Assembly: GCF_028890305.1 (NCBI RefSeq)
Contig: NZ_JARBXM010000001.1
Coordinates: 1,592,501 to 1,656,500, forward strand
DNA: 64,000 bases
DNA from: Candidatus Methanosphaera massiliense
GTDB taxonomy: Archaea; Methanobacteriota; Methanobacteria; Methanobacteriales; Methanobacteriaceae
Direction of reading: 5' to 3'
Shown: in pieces, positions 8,268 to 17,582 of the stretch
Numbering within the stretch: position 1 is the stretch's first letter
Layout of the letters: every line of letters starts with the position of its first letter
Program-made: the position numbers and the translations under genes
Notes under the pieces: model-generated
The model's input: only the letters and a program-made list of their open reading frames with translations
Told to the model about the DNA's origin: nothing
Database searches by the model: none

Positions 8268-10766
8268 TTAAATATATTTTGCAGTTATACTTTCATTAAA
8301 ATCTTTTATTTGACTAGGAGTACCTTTAGCAACAATCCTACCACCATCAAGACCACCACCTGGTCCTAAATCTACAATATAATCAGCATTTCTAATTACA
8401 TCAAGGTCATGTTCTATCACAATTAACGTTGCACCATTATCTACTAATTGTCTAAAAACATCAAGTAAAACTTTAACATCTAATGGATGTAATCCTATTG
8501 TTGGTTCATCAAATACAAATAATGAATTTGATTGGCCATGCTTTAACTCACTAGCCAACTTTAATCTCTGTGCTTCACCACCTGATAATACAGGAGTCTG
8601 TTCACCTAAAGTAAGATAACCAAGACCCAAATCATGTAAAACTTCCAATTTATTATGTACAGATTTTATATCACTACATACATTTAATGCTTCATCAACA
8701 CTTAATTCCATTAAATCAGGTAATGTATATTTATGACCATTCTCTGATTGCCTGTATATTTCCCGTGCTTCATCAGAATATCTGGAACCTCCACAATCAG
8801 GACAGGTTATCTCAACATCTGGTAAAAATTGAACATCTAAAGTAATAGAACCTGTTCCATCACATGTAGAACATTTAAGTTTTCCAGTATTATAAGAAAA
8901 ATCACCAGACTTATATTTTCTTTCTTTAGCATCACTTGTCTTAGCAAACTCTTTACGTAACTTATCATGAATATTTGAATAAGTAGCAACAGTCGAACGA
9001 ACATTAATTCCAATAGGCGTAGAATCAATAAGTTTAACTTCACTAATACCATCAGCTTCTACTGATTTCACATGACTTGGCATTTTTTTATCATTAAGTA
9101 TTGCTTCTAACGCCGGTACTAAACTTTCTAAAACCAAAGTAGTTTTACCAGAACCTGATACACCTGTGACAACAGTCATTCTACCTTTTGGGAATGATAT
9201 ATCCAATGGTTTAACTGTGTGAATATTATCTGTTGACAAATTAATAGAACCTAACTTAAATATATCATTCTCTTTAATATCCATATCCTTTTCAATATGA
9301 GACTTACCTAGCAGATATTTTCCAATTCTAGAATTATCATTATTCACAATATCTTCAATTGTTCCTTCTGCAATAATATTTCCACCATTAGAACCACCTT
9401 CAGGTCCAAGCTCAACTATCCAATCTGATTCAGATAAAATATTAACATTATGATCAACAAGTATAACAGAATTACCATCATCAATTAAATCCTGCATCAC
9501 CTTTTTTACACCTTCAAGATTTGAAGGGTGAAGTCCTATAGATGGTTCATCTAGAATATAAAGAACACCTGTTGTCCTATTTCTAACTGCTCTTGCAAGT
9601 TGCATTCTTTGTCTTTCACCATTAGAAAGTGTTGAGGATGGTCTATCTAAACTAATATAATCTAATCCTAGAGAAAGTAATCGTAAAGACGTATCTGTAA
9701 ATGATTCACAGATTTGTTCACCCATCTTTTCCATTTCATCTGGAAGAGTACTAGGTATCCCTTTAACCCATTCAACTAATTTATTTAAAGGCATCTTACA
9801 AGCTTCTGAGAGACTCATTCCACATATTCTTGGAGCACATGCCTGGCTAGATAATCTGCTCCCCTTACAATCAGGACATGTATCTTGTTTTAAAAATTTC
9901 GCTACACGTTTCATTCCTTTTTCATTCTTAACCTTTGATAAAGCATTTTCTACTGTATAAATTGCATTATAATATGTGAAATCCATATCTCCTGATGTAC
10001 CACTTGTCTTATTTTGATATAACATGTGCTTCTTAACAGCAGGTCCATGAAAGACAATATCTTTTTCTTTATCTGTAAGATCTTTGAATGGAACATCTGT
10101 TCTAACACCCATTTCACGTGCAATATCCTTCATTAAAGACCACATTAATGTTTGCCATGGAGCAACTGCACCCTCATCAATAGTTAAGGATTCATCTGGT
10201 ACTAGTGTAGATTCATCAACGGTACGTACAGTACCCGTACCATTACATGTTTTACATGCCCCAGAACTATTAAATGATAAATCTTCTGCAGACGGAGCAA
10301 AAAAGTGTGCACCACATTCAGGACATATTAGTTCTTGTTCAGCTGCAACATTAAGTGATGGCTGTACATAATGACCATTAGGGCATCTGTGACTAGCTAA
10401 TCTTGAAAAAATTAATCTAAGTCCATTTAATAATTCTGTTCCAGTACCAAAAGTACTGCGTATATCAGGAACACCTGGACGTTGTTTTAGTGCTAGTGCT
10501 GCAGGAATATATAAAACATCATCTACATTAGCTCTAGTTGCCTGTGTCATACGACGTCTAGTATATGTTGATAATGATTCAAGATATCTTCTTGAACCCT
10601 CTGCATATAATATACCAAATGCAAGTGATGATTTACCTGAACCTGAAACACCAGCTATACCTACAATCCGATTAAGTGGAATGTTAACATCAATATTTTT
10701 TAAGTTATGAACCCTAGCATTTCTAACTTGAATATATCTAGGTATTTCATGTTTTTCTTCTGTCAT
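8268..10766 (-). CDS. UvrA-like tandem ABC ATPase (UvrA2 class)
   Basis: 832 residues from the preferred ATG at 10766, which has AGGAG 7 bases upstream; the frame is open for 11 more codons with no better site. It has two ABC modules, each with Walker A (GVSGSGKSS and GVSGSGKTT), a signature (LSNGERQR and LSGGEAQR) and a D-loop (LDEPSIGLHP and FDEPTIGLHP). Zinc-binding CxxC pairs are CKTCNGTG, CPDCKG, CSTCDGTG and CPDCGG. It is shorter than canonical UvrA (about 940), and the segment after the first Walker A looks too short for a full UvrB-binding domain. That fits UvrA2-type proteins linked to DNA damage or drug tolerance rather than classical excision. Confidence 0.85.
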   Translation of the reverse strand: MTEEKHEIPRYIQVRNARVHNLKNIDVNIPLNRIVGIAGVSGSGKSSLAFGILYAEGSRRYLESLSTYTRRRMTQATRANVDDVLYIPAALALKQRPGVPDIRSTFGTGTELLNGLRLIFSRLASHRCPNGHYVQPSLNVAAEQELICPECGAHFFAPSAEDLSFNSSGACKTCNGTGTVRTVDESTLVPDESLTIDEGAVAPWQTLMWSLMKDIAREMGVRTDVPFKDLTDKEKDIVFHGPAVKKHMLYQNKTSGTSGDMDFTYYNAIYTVENALSKVKNEKGMKRVAKFLKQDTCPDCKGSRLSSQACAPRICGMSLSEACKMPLNKLVEWVKGIPSTLPDEMEKMGEQICESFTDTSLRLLSLGLDYISLDRPSSTLSNGERQRMQLARAVRNRTTGVLYILDEPSIGLHPSNLEGVKKVMQDLIDDGNSVILVDHNVNILSESDWIVELGPEGGSNGGNIIAEGTIEDIVNNDNSRIGKYLLGKSHIEKDMDIKENDIFKLGSINLSTDNIHTVKPLDISFPKGRMTVVTGVSGSGKTTLVLESLVPALEAILNDKKMPSHVKSVEADGISEVKLIDSTPIGINVRSTVATYSNIHDKLRKEFAKTSDAKERKYKSGDFSYNTGKLKCSTCDGTGSITLDVQFLPDVEITCPDCGGSRYSDEAREIYRQSENGHKYTLPDLMELSVDEALNVCSDIKSVHNKLEVLHDLGLGYLTLGEQTPVLSGGEAQRLKLASELKHGQSNSLFVFDEPTIGLHPLDVKVLLDVFRQLVDNGATLIVIEHDLDVIRNADYIVDLGPGGGLDGGRIVAKGTPSQIKDFNESITAKYI

Positions 10767-10911
10767 TAACATACTCCTATTGCTTAATAAGTTATACAAG
10801 TTTAAATTAAAAGATGATTTTATATATCAAATTTTATTAAATTAAATAGTAGTATGTGATTAATGATATAATATATTATTTATATTGTTATCCACTGTTT
10901 CAGGGGATTAG

Positions 10912-11022
10912 ATGAATTTAGAAATAAAGATCTTGTCAATTATCTGTATAATTATGTGGGTTGTTTTAATCATCTTATATGATACTTATGGAAAGATGAT
11001 AAAAGAAAAAATATTAAAATAA
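10912..11022 (+). CDS. Small single-pass membrane protein, 36 residues
   Basis: Reads MNLEIKILSIICIIMWVVLI at the start and ends in KEKILK. AGGGGATTAG directly before the ATG is a credible ribosome site. One hydrophobic helix (about residues 7-23) is followed by a basic tail. It lies between the divergent uvrA-like gene and archease. No family is recognised; chance is possible, but a good ribosome site with a clean membrane segment argues for a real small protein. Confidence 0.4.
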   Translation: MNLEIKILSIICIIMWVVLIILYDTYGKMIKEKILK

Positions 11023-11077
11023 TAATCAATTAGTAATATGATGAATTATTTATTTTTAATATTCATAATATATTAAT

Positions 11078-11515
11078 ATGAAAAAAACAGATTTTGATTT
11101 TGAATACTTTGACACTACAGCAGATATTGGTATTGATATAAAAAGTGACAACATGACCCATGCATATATAAATGCAGGTTTAGCAACTCTTAATCTTATT
11201 ACAGATATTGATAAAATAAAACCAGTTACTATTAGAGATGTTGTTATAGAATCTGAGGATGAATATGGATTATTATATGATTGGGTTACAGAATTACTTA
11301 TTTTATTAGATAGTGAAAACTTCATTGCATCAGAATATAATATTAACATAGAACCTGCAGAACAGGGTTATATCTTAAAAGGCACAATTTCTGGTGACAT
11401 ATATAATACTAATAAATATAATTATAAAACAGAAGTTAAGGCTATAACATATCATAAAATGGAAATTATTCAAGAAAATGATTTATATCATGTTAGATTT
11501 ATTGTTGACTTATAA
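11078..11515 (+). CDS. Archease, RtcB activator
   Basis: 145 residues starting MKKTDFDFEYFDTTADIGID, with the archease features YFDTTADIGI, the conserved LLYDWVTELLILLD segment and the C-terminal acidic-ending strand VRFIVDL. Archease is a metal-binding cofactor that speeds guanylylation and turnover of the RNA ligase RtcB in tRNA splicing; rtcB lies at 16129 on the same strand. No ribosome site precedes the ATG and an AT-rich TATA-like stretch lies 20-35 bases upstream, so the mRNA may be leaderless. Confidence 0.88.
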   Translation: MKKTDFDFEYFDTTADIGIDIKSDNMTHAYINAGLATLNLITDIDKIKPVTIRDVVIESEDEYGLLYDWVTELLILLDSENFIASEYNINIEPAEQGYILKGTISGDIYNTNKYNYKTEVKAITYHKMEIIQENDLYHVRFIVDL

Positions 11516-11536
11516 AAAAAAATAGGTGAGAGATAC

Positions 11537-11953
11537 TTATTTTGATGCAAGTTCTCCCTGTTCTTGCATTTGGGATAATTCATCATAGAATTCATTCATT
11601 ACTCTCTGGAATTTTGATCCTTCTGATGCAGAAACCCAGTCATGTTTAAATCTTCTTTGATCTATACCCATTTCATCAAGGATAAATCTGACTAGATGTG
11701 CTCTTCTTCTCCATTTGTAGTTTCCTGCATCATAGTGACAATCTCCTAAGTGACATCCCCCTACAAATACTCCATCAGCTCCTTCGTGGAATGCTTTGAA
11801 TATCATCTCAGGATTTATTCTACCAGAACACATTACTCTAATTATTCTAATACTTGGTGGATATGCCATCCTACTTGTTCCTGCATTATCTGCTCCACCA
11901 TAACAACACCAATTACAACAAAAGCCTATAATTGTTAAATCTTCATCTGCCAT
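11537..11953 (-). CDS. mvhD: MvhD-like iron-sulfur protein (FlpD type)
   Basis: 138 residues of the MvhD/FlpD family. The N-terminus has the cysteine pattern [14 protein letters not shown], then VRVMCSGRI-like ([13 protein letters not shown]) and [13 protein letters not shown], the expected [2Fe-2S] ligands. MvhD passes electrons from hydrogenase or formate dehydrogenase modules to heterodisulfide reductase HdrA. Here it is 17 bases after the split fdhB-like gene and belongs to a formate-dehydrogenase-like (flp) cluster rather than next to mvhGA. The ATG follows GGGTG. The upstream insertion may be polar on it. Confidence 0.88.
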   Translation of the reverse strand: MADEDLTIIGFCCNWCCYGGADNAGTSRMAYPPSIRIIRVMCSGRINPEMIFKAFHEGADGVFVGGCHLGDCHYDAGNYKWRRRAHLVRFILDEMGIDQRRFKHDWVSASEGSKFQRVMNEFYDELSQMQEQGELASK

Positions 11954-11970
11954 TTTAATACACCCAGAAT

Positions 11971-12332
11971 TTATTCTACTATTTCCTCTTTTTCTCCACT
12001 ATACATCATAGGTTTATCTTCAGTTACACCTGAGATATATCCTGTTTCTTCTCTATATTTTAATTGTACTTTTTGGAAGATTTTTGATAATGGTATTTCC
12101 ATTGGACATACATCTTCACATTGACCACAGTTTATACAGCTAAATGCCATGTGTCCCATTCTTATTGCATGTAGCATTAATGGGTCTGGTTCTGCAAATG
12201 GGTCTTCTTCATAGTATGGTTTTTCTAATGAACATACTTTACAATTACATACTGGGCATACATCTCTGCATCTGTAACATTTTAAGCATCTTGTGAATAT
12301 TTCTGACATTTCATCAGGATATTCGTTTATTA
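11971..12332 (-). pseudogene. fdhB/flpB-like gene, 3' fragment (4Fe-4S domain), separated by the IS element
   Basis: The fragment encodes the C-terminal ferredoxin-like domain of an FdhB-type protein: CLKCYRCRDVCPVCNCKVC and CINCGQCEDVCP. The first ATG in the frame (12309) has no ribosome site. Joining it to the 5' fragment across the IS, keeping one TA, gives the continuous reading KKQL-INEYPDEMSEIF and a 383-residue protein, the normal FdhB size. It is therefore the displaced 3' end of the gene, not an independent ferredoxin. Confidence 0.88.
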
Positions 12333-12360
12333 TAGTATTTTACCAAATGTTTATACCTAA
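12333..12360. repeat. IS630 terminal inverted repeat, transposase 3' side
   Basis: Begins TAGTATTTTACCAAATG. The transposase stop codon (12340-12342) lies inside it. Pairs with 13676-13703 with three mismatches. Confidence 0.9.
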
Positions 12361-13676
12361 ATATTCATTAACCCAATTTGTGTAAAATGATGTTAAATCA
12401 ACTATTTTATAGAATTCACGTTCAAATATTTCTATTAATTTGTTTAAATTTTCATACATTGATTTATATATTTTAGATTTAATTTTACGCCATACATCTT
12501 CAATTGGATTTAAATCAGGGCAATATGGTTTTAAAAAGATTAAATTTATGTTCAATATTTCACAGGCTTTTTCAACAATTTTAGCATGATGTATTCTTGC
12601 GTTATCTAAAATAATATTTATTCTTTTTTCTTTTGAGTTTATTTCCATTATTTTTGGATTTGATAGGTTATTCAGTAATCTTAATCTTTTTTCATACCCT
12701 ATTTTTCTTGAATTGTTGTTGTCTTCTTTCCTGCAAATCTTTTGAATTTTTTCTATGGAAATTTGTTTGGAATTGTCATTATATAGTTCATCATTGATTT
12801 TATTTATCAAATCCATTTCATTTAGTGATTTAGAGGATAGATATTTTTTTATTTTTTCATCAGATAAGTTTTCATTGTTTATTGCATCTTTGATTAATTG
12901 TTTACCTAATCTATTAGTCATGTTTTCAATACGGTAATGGCATAAGGTAATTACAAAGTGAAATGCATTGTTTTTTGTATTTACCTCCATATATGAGTTG
13001 CAATTGATTCCTTGAAATCCAGTTACATTTATTCCAAATTTTACTGGATGTTTTGTTTGTATATTTTTTTCTCCAGGAGCATATAATATTCTTGTAACAT
13101 TTGGAACATTTTGACAAGATGTTTCATCTAAAAAAGCAAAATATTCTGTTTGTATGTCTGTTGTCTTTAGTTTTTTTTAAGATCTTCTTCAGGATTCTTA
13201 GGACGTGTGTTGTATTTAATGAATGGTTTTCCATAGTTTAAATTTAATTTTTGTCTTGTAATAACCCATACTTGCTTCTCACTATATGTTATACCATATT
13301 TTTCTTTAATTAAGTTTCGTACATCTTTTAAATTATATTTCTCTTCATTTCCAGTTATGATTTCATTCAATTCTTTTAATTGTTGATCAGTTAAATATGA
13401 TTTTCTTCCACAATTGGAATAATTTGAAAATAAACCATCAACGCCATTTTCATTATATTGTTTGACCCAACGTTCGCCTGTTTTTCTTGAAATATTAATG
13501 TTTTTTGAGGCTTTAGCAATACTTTCACCATTTGCAACCATGTTAATTAACAAAAGACGCCTATAAACAGTGTAATATTCCTTGTACTCTTTCAGCATGT
13601 CTGAAATTTCTGAAAGTTCTAAATGTTTTTCAATTTTATTATTAAATTTTTCCATGAATATACATTTATAATCCAT
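12340..13676 (-). CDS. IS630-family transposase, two frames joined by a -1 frameshift
   Basis: The first frame (13676-13167, 169 residues) has the helix-turn-helix region (ANGESIAKASKNINISRKT and ERWVKQYNENGVDGL). It ends at TAA just after a run of eight A at about 13170-13177. Reading one base back there opens a second frame that continues without a stop to 12340. That frame holds the DDE domain: FLDETSCQN, ILDNARIHHAK and LKPYCPDLNPIEDVWRKIK. The joined product is about 445 residues. The A-run is a plausible programmed -1 slip site, known in other IS families, but a simple one-base deletion would look the same. Confidence 0.87.
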
Positions 13677-13703
13677 TAGGTATAAACTTTTAGTAAAAAA
13701 CTA
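13676..13703. repeat. IS630 terminal inverted repeat, transposase 5' side
   Basis: Read on the minus strand it begins TAGTTTTTTACTAAAAG. Its first three bases supply the TAG that truncates the fdhB-like gene, and the transposase ATG overlaps its inner end. Confidence 0.9.
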
Positions 13704-14495
13704 TAATTGTTTTTTCTGTGTTTTCTTAGCCATCTTTATCATGATGTTTTCTACTTTTTTCCTGATTTTTATTTGTTTTTCAGATGCTTCTTTGGCTTCT
13801 ATGTATCCATTGTCTATTGCATTCTGTATTAGTTGTTCTCCTTTTGGAGTGTTGATTTCTACAAAGGTGTATCCTTTACTGGATCCCCAGTTTCCACATG
13901 CTACATCCGCTTTTCGTGGTATTTTTAATTCACATCTTTGACAGTTTTCTCTTCGACCATAACCTTCATCTTCTAGGTCATCTATTTTCACTGATTTTTC
14001 TGTTCCGTCTGCTAATTCTACAATAAATTTTCCTTTATTTATCTCCTCGGATACTACTTCTTCAGGATTAATATCATAGAATAATTTAATCATTTTTTCA
14101 GCTACTATAGGTTGTACTGTTCCCCCACAGTTTAGTCCTATCATATATACATTATCTCTATTTATTCCACATCTTTTGATGATTTCATCTATAGCCATTG
14201 CATCACAGGGTTTTGTTGTTACTGCTATTTTTTCATCTTTAAGATGTCTTGCAATTATATCTGAAATCATAGTTGGAGCACAGTGAAGTGAACCTGCTGT
14301 TTCTATTAATTCATCAGCATCAGTTGTGAATGTTGGTATACCATCATATACATCTTTTTCTTTTTTTATGTTTAATACGCCTTCAACAGTATTTGATTCT
14401 AATAAGAATTTTAGAAGAGATGTTACTGCTCCACCATTTTCTGCTTTTTCTAATATTTCAGGATTTGTTGCTTTAACCTGTAAGTATTTCTCCAT
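13701..14495 (-). pseudogene. fdhB/flpB-like gene, 5' fragment (FrhB_FdhB domains), truncated by the IS element
   Basis: The fragment encodes the FrhB/FdhB catalytic part: ENGGAVTSLLKFLLE, SLHCAPTMI, AVTTKPCDAMAID, IGLNCGGTVQP, GRRENCQRCELKIPR, ACGNWGSSKGYTFV. FdhB-type subunits oxidise or reduce F420 through FAD and iron-sulfur centres. The product stops at a TAG formed by the first bases of the IS and lacks the C-terminal ferredoxin domain. ATG at 14495 is preferred over the GTG at 14504 because GGGTGG lies 5-6 bases before it. The gene starts a few bases after the FdhA/FwdB-like gene. The truncated protein may be made but would lack its electron outlet. Confidence 0.88.
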
Positions 14496-14509
14496 TTTTA
14501 CCACCCTTA

Positions 14510-15562
14510 TTATAATGCATTTTCTAGTTCATCAAATACCATTCGTATTGTTTTTAATTCATTTGTATCATCTTGAATAGTATCTATGAATTCCTGAGTT
14601 TTTCCTTCATTATTAGTAAAGGAACCTTCTTGTTCATACCATGCACGTACTGGTATATTAACATCTGAATCCTGGAATAATTTCTTTGTAGTATTAAATG
14701 AAATAATTTTTTTATCTGCACCTATTTCTTTATCTACATATTCTGCAGGATTTTCATCAACTAGTATTAGTATATCAGAATTATTACATTTCTCTACCAG
14801 ATCATGTATTGTAGAAGGCGTTGTTTTTTCTAATACTGAAAAACTATTAGGATGATTTAGTACAGGTAATATTTTTATATTATTTTCTTTTACAAAATCT
14901 ACTAGTTCCTGATATTGTTTGTTTGAACTAACCTTGTTAACAACTATTATTGTGTTGTCGGTTAAGTCCTGTGATTTCACAGTATCCATAACTTCTGAGA
15001 ATGCATCAAGATTGATAAATTCATCACTGTTGTATGCAGTTAAATTTTTATGGTTGTTAATATTAATTGTGTAACATCCATTCTCTTTTGCATGTATTAT
15101 TCTACGTGCTATTAATGGATTGTTACGATATATATCTCCTATTGTAATTATCTTGTCTGCTTTTTCTACTTCTTCATAGGATGCTAATATATCTGAATCT
15201 ATCTTTGAGAAGTTATATTCATAGGTTATCAGATTGTATTTTTGATTATTTGTGAAAGATATTATTTTATCTAAATCCTCATTATTTAATCTTCCTGAAC
15301 AAATCACTGTTATTCTACTCTTGTCTGCTGAGTTTAGTAAATCTGTCACCTTGTTTAATATTGTCTCATAATCCTCAGATAATTCTTCTTTGTTGTTTTT
15401 GAAGAGTTCTATTGTATCTGTACAGTTGTTACAATTTCTTCCTTCGTTTATTTCGTGATTTTTATAGGCGTTTATTCCTACTATTGTATCATTTTTACTT
15501 ATGATATTTAACCCACAGCCTACACTACATGTGGGACAAATTGTATGTTCAATTTTTAACAT
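14510..15562 (-). CDS. Short FdhA/FwdB-like molybdopterin-oxidoreductase-related protein (FlpC type)
   Basis: 350 residues. The N-terminus has a 4Fe-4S motif, CPTCSVGCG, with a CNNC pair near residues 43-46, as in FdhA and FwdB. The middle resembles the nucleotide-cofactor domain (ITVICSGRLNN, KIITIGDIYRNNPLIARR), and the end PVRAWYEQEGSFTNNEGKTQ is the usual FdhA/FwdB closing motif. FdhA is about 680 residues and FwdB about 430; here no catalytic Cys/Sec region was seen. It heads the cluster with the fdhB-like and mvhD-like genes, matching the formate-dehydrogenase-like (flp) arrangement of Methanothermobacter. The actual reaction is unknown. Confidence 0.75.
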   Translation of the reverse strand: MLKIEHTICPTCSVGCGLNIISKNDTIVGINAYKNHEINEGRNCNNCTDTIELFKNNKEELSEDYETILNKVTDLLNSADKSRITVICSGRLNNEDLDKIISFTNNQKYNLITYEYNFSKIDSDILASYEEVEKADKIITIGDIYRNNPLIARRIIHAKENGCYTININNHKNLTAYNSDEFINLDAFSEVMDTVKSQDLTDNTIIVVNKVSSNKQYQELVDFVKENNIKILPVLNHPNSFSVLEKTTPSTIHDLVEKCNNSDILILVDENPAEYVDKEIGADKKIISFNTTKKLFQDSDVNIPVRAWYEQEGSFTNNEGKTQEFIDTIQDDTNELKTIRMVFDELENAL

Positions 15563-16128
15563 ATTATTTCACCTTAAAAATATGTTATGATTTCATAATT
15601 CTAATGAATCAAATATTCTCAATATAAATGTTGTCCCTATTAATCATCACGAATTTTAAAGAACAAAGAAATTGTAATGATTAATAGTTATATATTTTGA
15701 TATATGATTTAAACTATATAAACTATTCCTTAGCCTATATACAAAAATTAGAACTGAAAAAGCGTTTTTAATTAAAACACGGAAAAATAGCCCATTCAAG
15801 AATTCAAAATTAAAAGATATAGACAATTTAACAATAAAACAAATTATTAACTAGAAAAAAATAAACAATTTTTATATAAATTATAAAAAAATAACAAATA
15901 TTCAAAATTAAAAATCTAAACAAAAAAATCAATACGATAACCAGATTATAAAAAAATAATAACTTTAGACAAATAAAACGAAAATCTAATAAAAAAATAA
16001 TAATAACAATGAAAATAAAAAACATTATATAAGAAAGATGAAACAAGAAACATAAAACAAATAAAATAATTTAACCATAATATAAGAAAAAACAATAACA
16101 ACTATAAAAAACAAAAAGAGTGAAAAAC
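15563..16128. other. Divergent A-rich intergenic region before rtcB
   Basis: About 560 bases with promoters for the flp-like cluster (minus) and rtcB (plus). The half next to rtcB is very A-rich with recurring A6-A7 runs. A 72-codon minus-strand ORF here is hydrophobic only because the DNA is poly-A on the plus strand. No RNA gene was seen. Confidence 0.45.
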
Positions 16129-17577
16129 ATGGTAGGAAAAGCCGATTTAGAAAAGATAAGAGACTGTGTATATGAAATACCTTCATCAGCTAGACATGAT
16201 ATGAGAGTTCCTGCAAGAATATATCTAGACGAGGACTCCATTAAAACAATAGAAGATGGAGCAATAGAACAAGTAGCAAACGTAGCATGTTTAGAAGGAA
16301 TTCAAAGACGATCCATAGGATTACCAGACATACATTTCGGATACGGATTCAGTATCGGAGGTGTAGCAGCATTTGCAGAGACAAATGGTGTAATAAGTCC
16401 AGGAGGAGTTGGGTTTGATATAAACTGTGGAGTAAGACTATTAAAAACAAATCTAACAAAAGAAGACATACAACCACACATGAAAGACCTTGTAAATGAA
16501 TTATTCAACAAAATACCATCAGGCCTTGGAAGTAATGGAATAAAACACTTAAAAGAATCAGAAATAGATGATGTTTTACAACTTGGGGCTAAATGGGCTA
16601 TTGAAAATGGTTATGGATGGGAAGAAGATTTAAAATTCCTGGAAGAAAATGGATGTATGAAAAATGCAGACCCTGAAAAAGTAAGTACTAAAGCAAAAAG
16701 AAGAGGAATTCCCCAATTAGGATCACTTGGTAGTGGAAATCACTTCTTAGAGATACAAACAATAGATGATATTTACGACGAAGAAACTGCAAAAGCATAC
16801 GGTGTAGAAAAAGACCAAGTAGTAGTACTAATACATACAGGTTCAAGAGGCTGTGGATACCAAATATGTGCAGATAATCTAAGAGATATGGATAAAACAG
16901 CAAAAAGATTAAAACTAAACTTACCAGATAGACAATTAGCATGCGCACCAATAGATTCAGATGAAGGACAAAATTATCTAAAAGCAATGGCAGCAGGAGC
17001 AAACTATGCATGGACAAACAGACAAATGATTCAACATTGGGTAAGAGAATCCTTTGAAAACGTATTTAAACAAGACGCAGAGTCCTTAGGCTTAAATGTA
17101 TTATATGACGTTGCACACAACATAATCAAAAAAGAAAAACACACAGTAGGAAAAATAAACAAGACAGTATATGTACATCGTAAGGGAGCAACTCGAGCAT
17201 TTGGACCTGGAAGAAAAGAAATACCAGAAGAATATAGAAGTGTAGGACAACCAGTACTCATACCTGGTACCATGGGAACATCATCATATCTATTAGCTGG
17301 AACAGAAACAGCAATGAAAGAAACATTTGGTTCAACAGCACATGGTGCAGGACGTGTATTAAGCAGGTCAGGAGCAAAACGTGAATTCAGTCCTGAAGAA
17401 ATATCCAAACAATTAGCTGACAAAGGAATCATACTTAAAGCAAACTCTCAACCAGTAATTGCAGAAGAAGCACCTGGAGCTTACAAAGATATTGATTCTG
17501 TTGTAAAAACTGCAGATAAAACAGGAATAAGTAAATTAGTTGCAAGAATGAAACCATTAGGTGTAATTAAGGGGTAA
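16129..17577 (+). CDS. rtcB: RNA ligase RtcB
   Basis: 482 residues from ATG at 16129; a GTG three codons earlier is also in frame but is itself part of the weak ribosome site GAGTG. Metal and guanylylation residues are present: [13 protein letters not shown] (catalytic Cys), [25 protein letters not shown] and the guanylylated histidine in [12 protein letters not shown]. RtcB joins 2',3'-cyclic phosphate and 5'-OH ends of tRNA halves using GTP. No intein interrupts it. Archease (11078) and the splicing endonuclease gene (34943) are in the same window. Confidence 0.96.
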   Translation: MVGKADLEKIRDCVYEIPSSARHDMRVPARIYLDEDSIKTIEDGAIEQVANVACLEGIQRRSIGLPDIHFGYGFSIGGVAAFAETNGVISPGGVGFDINCGVRLLKTNLTKEDIQPHMKDLVNELFNKIPSGLGSNGIKHLKESEIDDVLQLGAKWAIENGYGWEEDLKFLEENGCMKNADPEKVSTKAKRRGIPQLGSLGSGNHFLEIQTIDDIYDEETAKAYGVEKDQVVVLIHTGSRGCGYQICADNLRDMDKTAKRLKLNLPDRQLACAPIDSDEGQNYLKAMAAGANYAWTNRQMIQHWVRESFENVFKQDAESLGLNVLYDVAHNIIKKEKHTVGKINKTVYVHRKGATRAFGPGRKEIPEEYRSVGQPVLIPGTMGTSSYLLAGTETAMKETFGSTAHGAGRVLSRSGAKREFSPEEISKQLADKGIILKANSQPVIAEEAPGAYKDIDSVVKTADKTGISKLVARMKPLGVIKG

Positions 17578-17582
17578 TACTA

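Larger units (their letters stand above)
12333..13703 (-). mobile_element. IS630-family insertion sequence, 1371 bp, inserted in the fdhB-like gene
   Basis: Ends are 28-bp imperfect terminal inverted repeats (12333-12360 and 13676-13703; 25 of 28 match), each starting TAGT and ending GTTTATACCTAA. A TA dinucleotide flanks both sides (12331-12332 and 13704-13705), the target duplication typical of the IS630/Tc1 group. Almost the whole interior is transposase on the minus strand. Excision with one TA restores the host frame, which fixes the boundaries and suggests a fairly recent insertion. Confidence 0.93.

Noticed and set aside
11971-12309. Stand-alone 112-residue ferredoxin gene
   Set aside because: No ribosome site at its ATG, and the frame joins the upstream fdhB-like fragment when the IS is removed.
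12926-13117. 63-codon ORF in the transposase region
   Set aside because: It is the third frame; the DDE frame is continuous across this segment.
15828-16046. 72-codon hydrophobic ORF on the minus strand
   Set aside because: It reads poly-A rich DNA backwards (runs of Phe, Ile, Leu), has no ribosome site, and sits in the rtcB promoter region.
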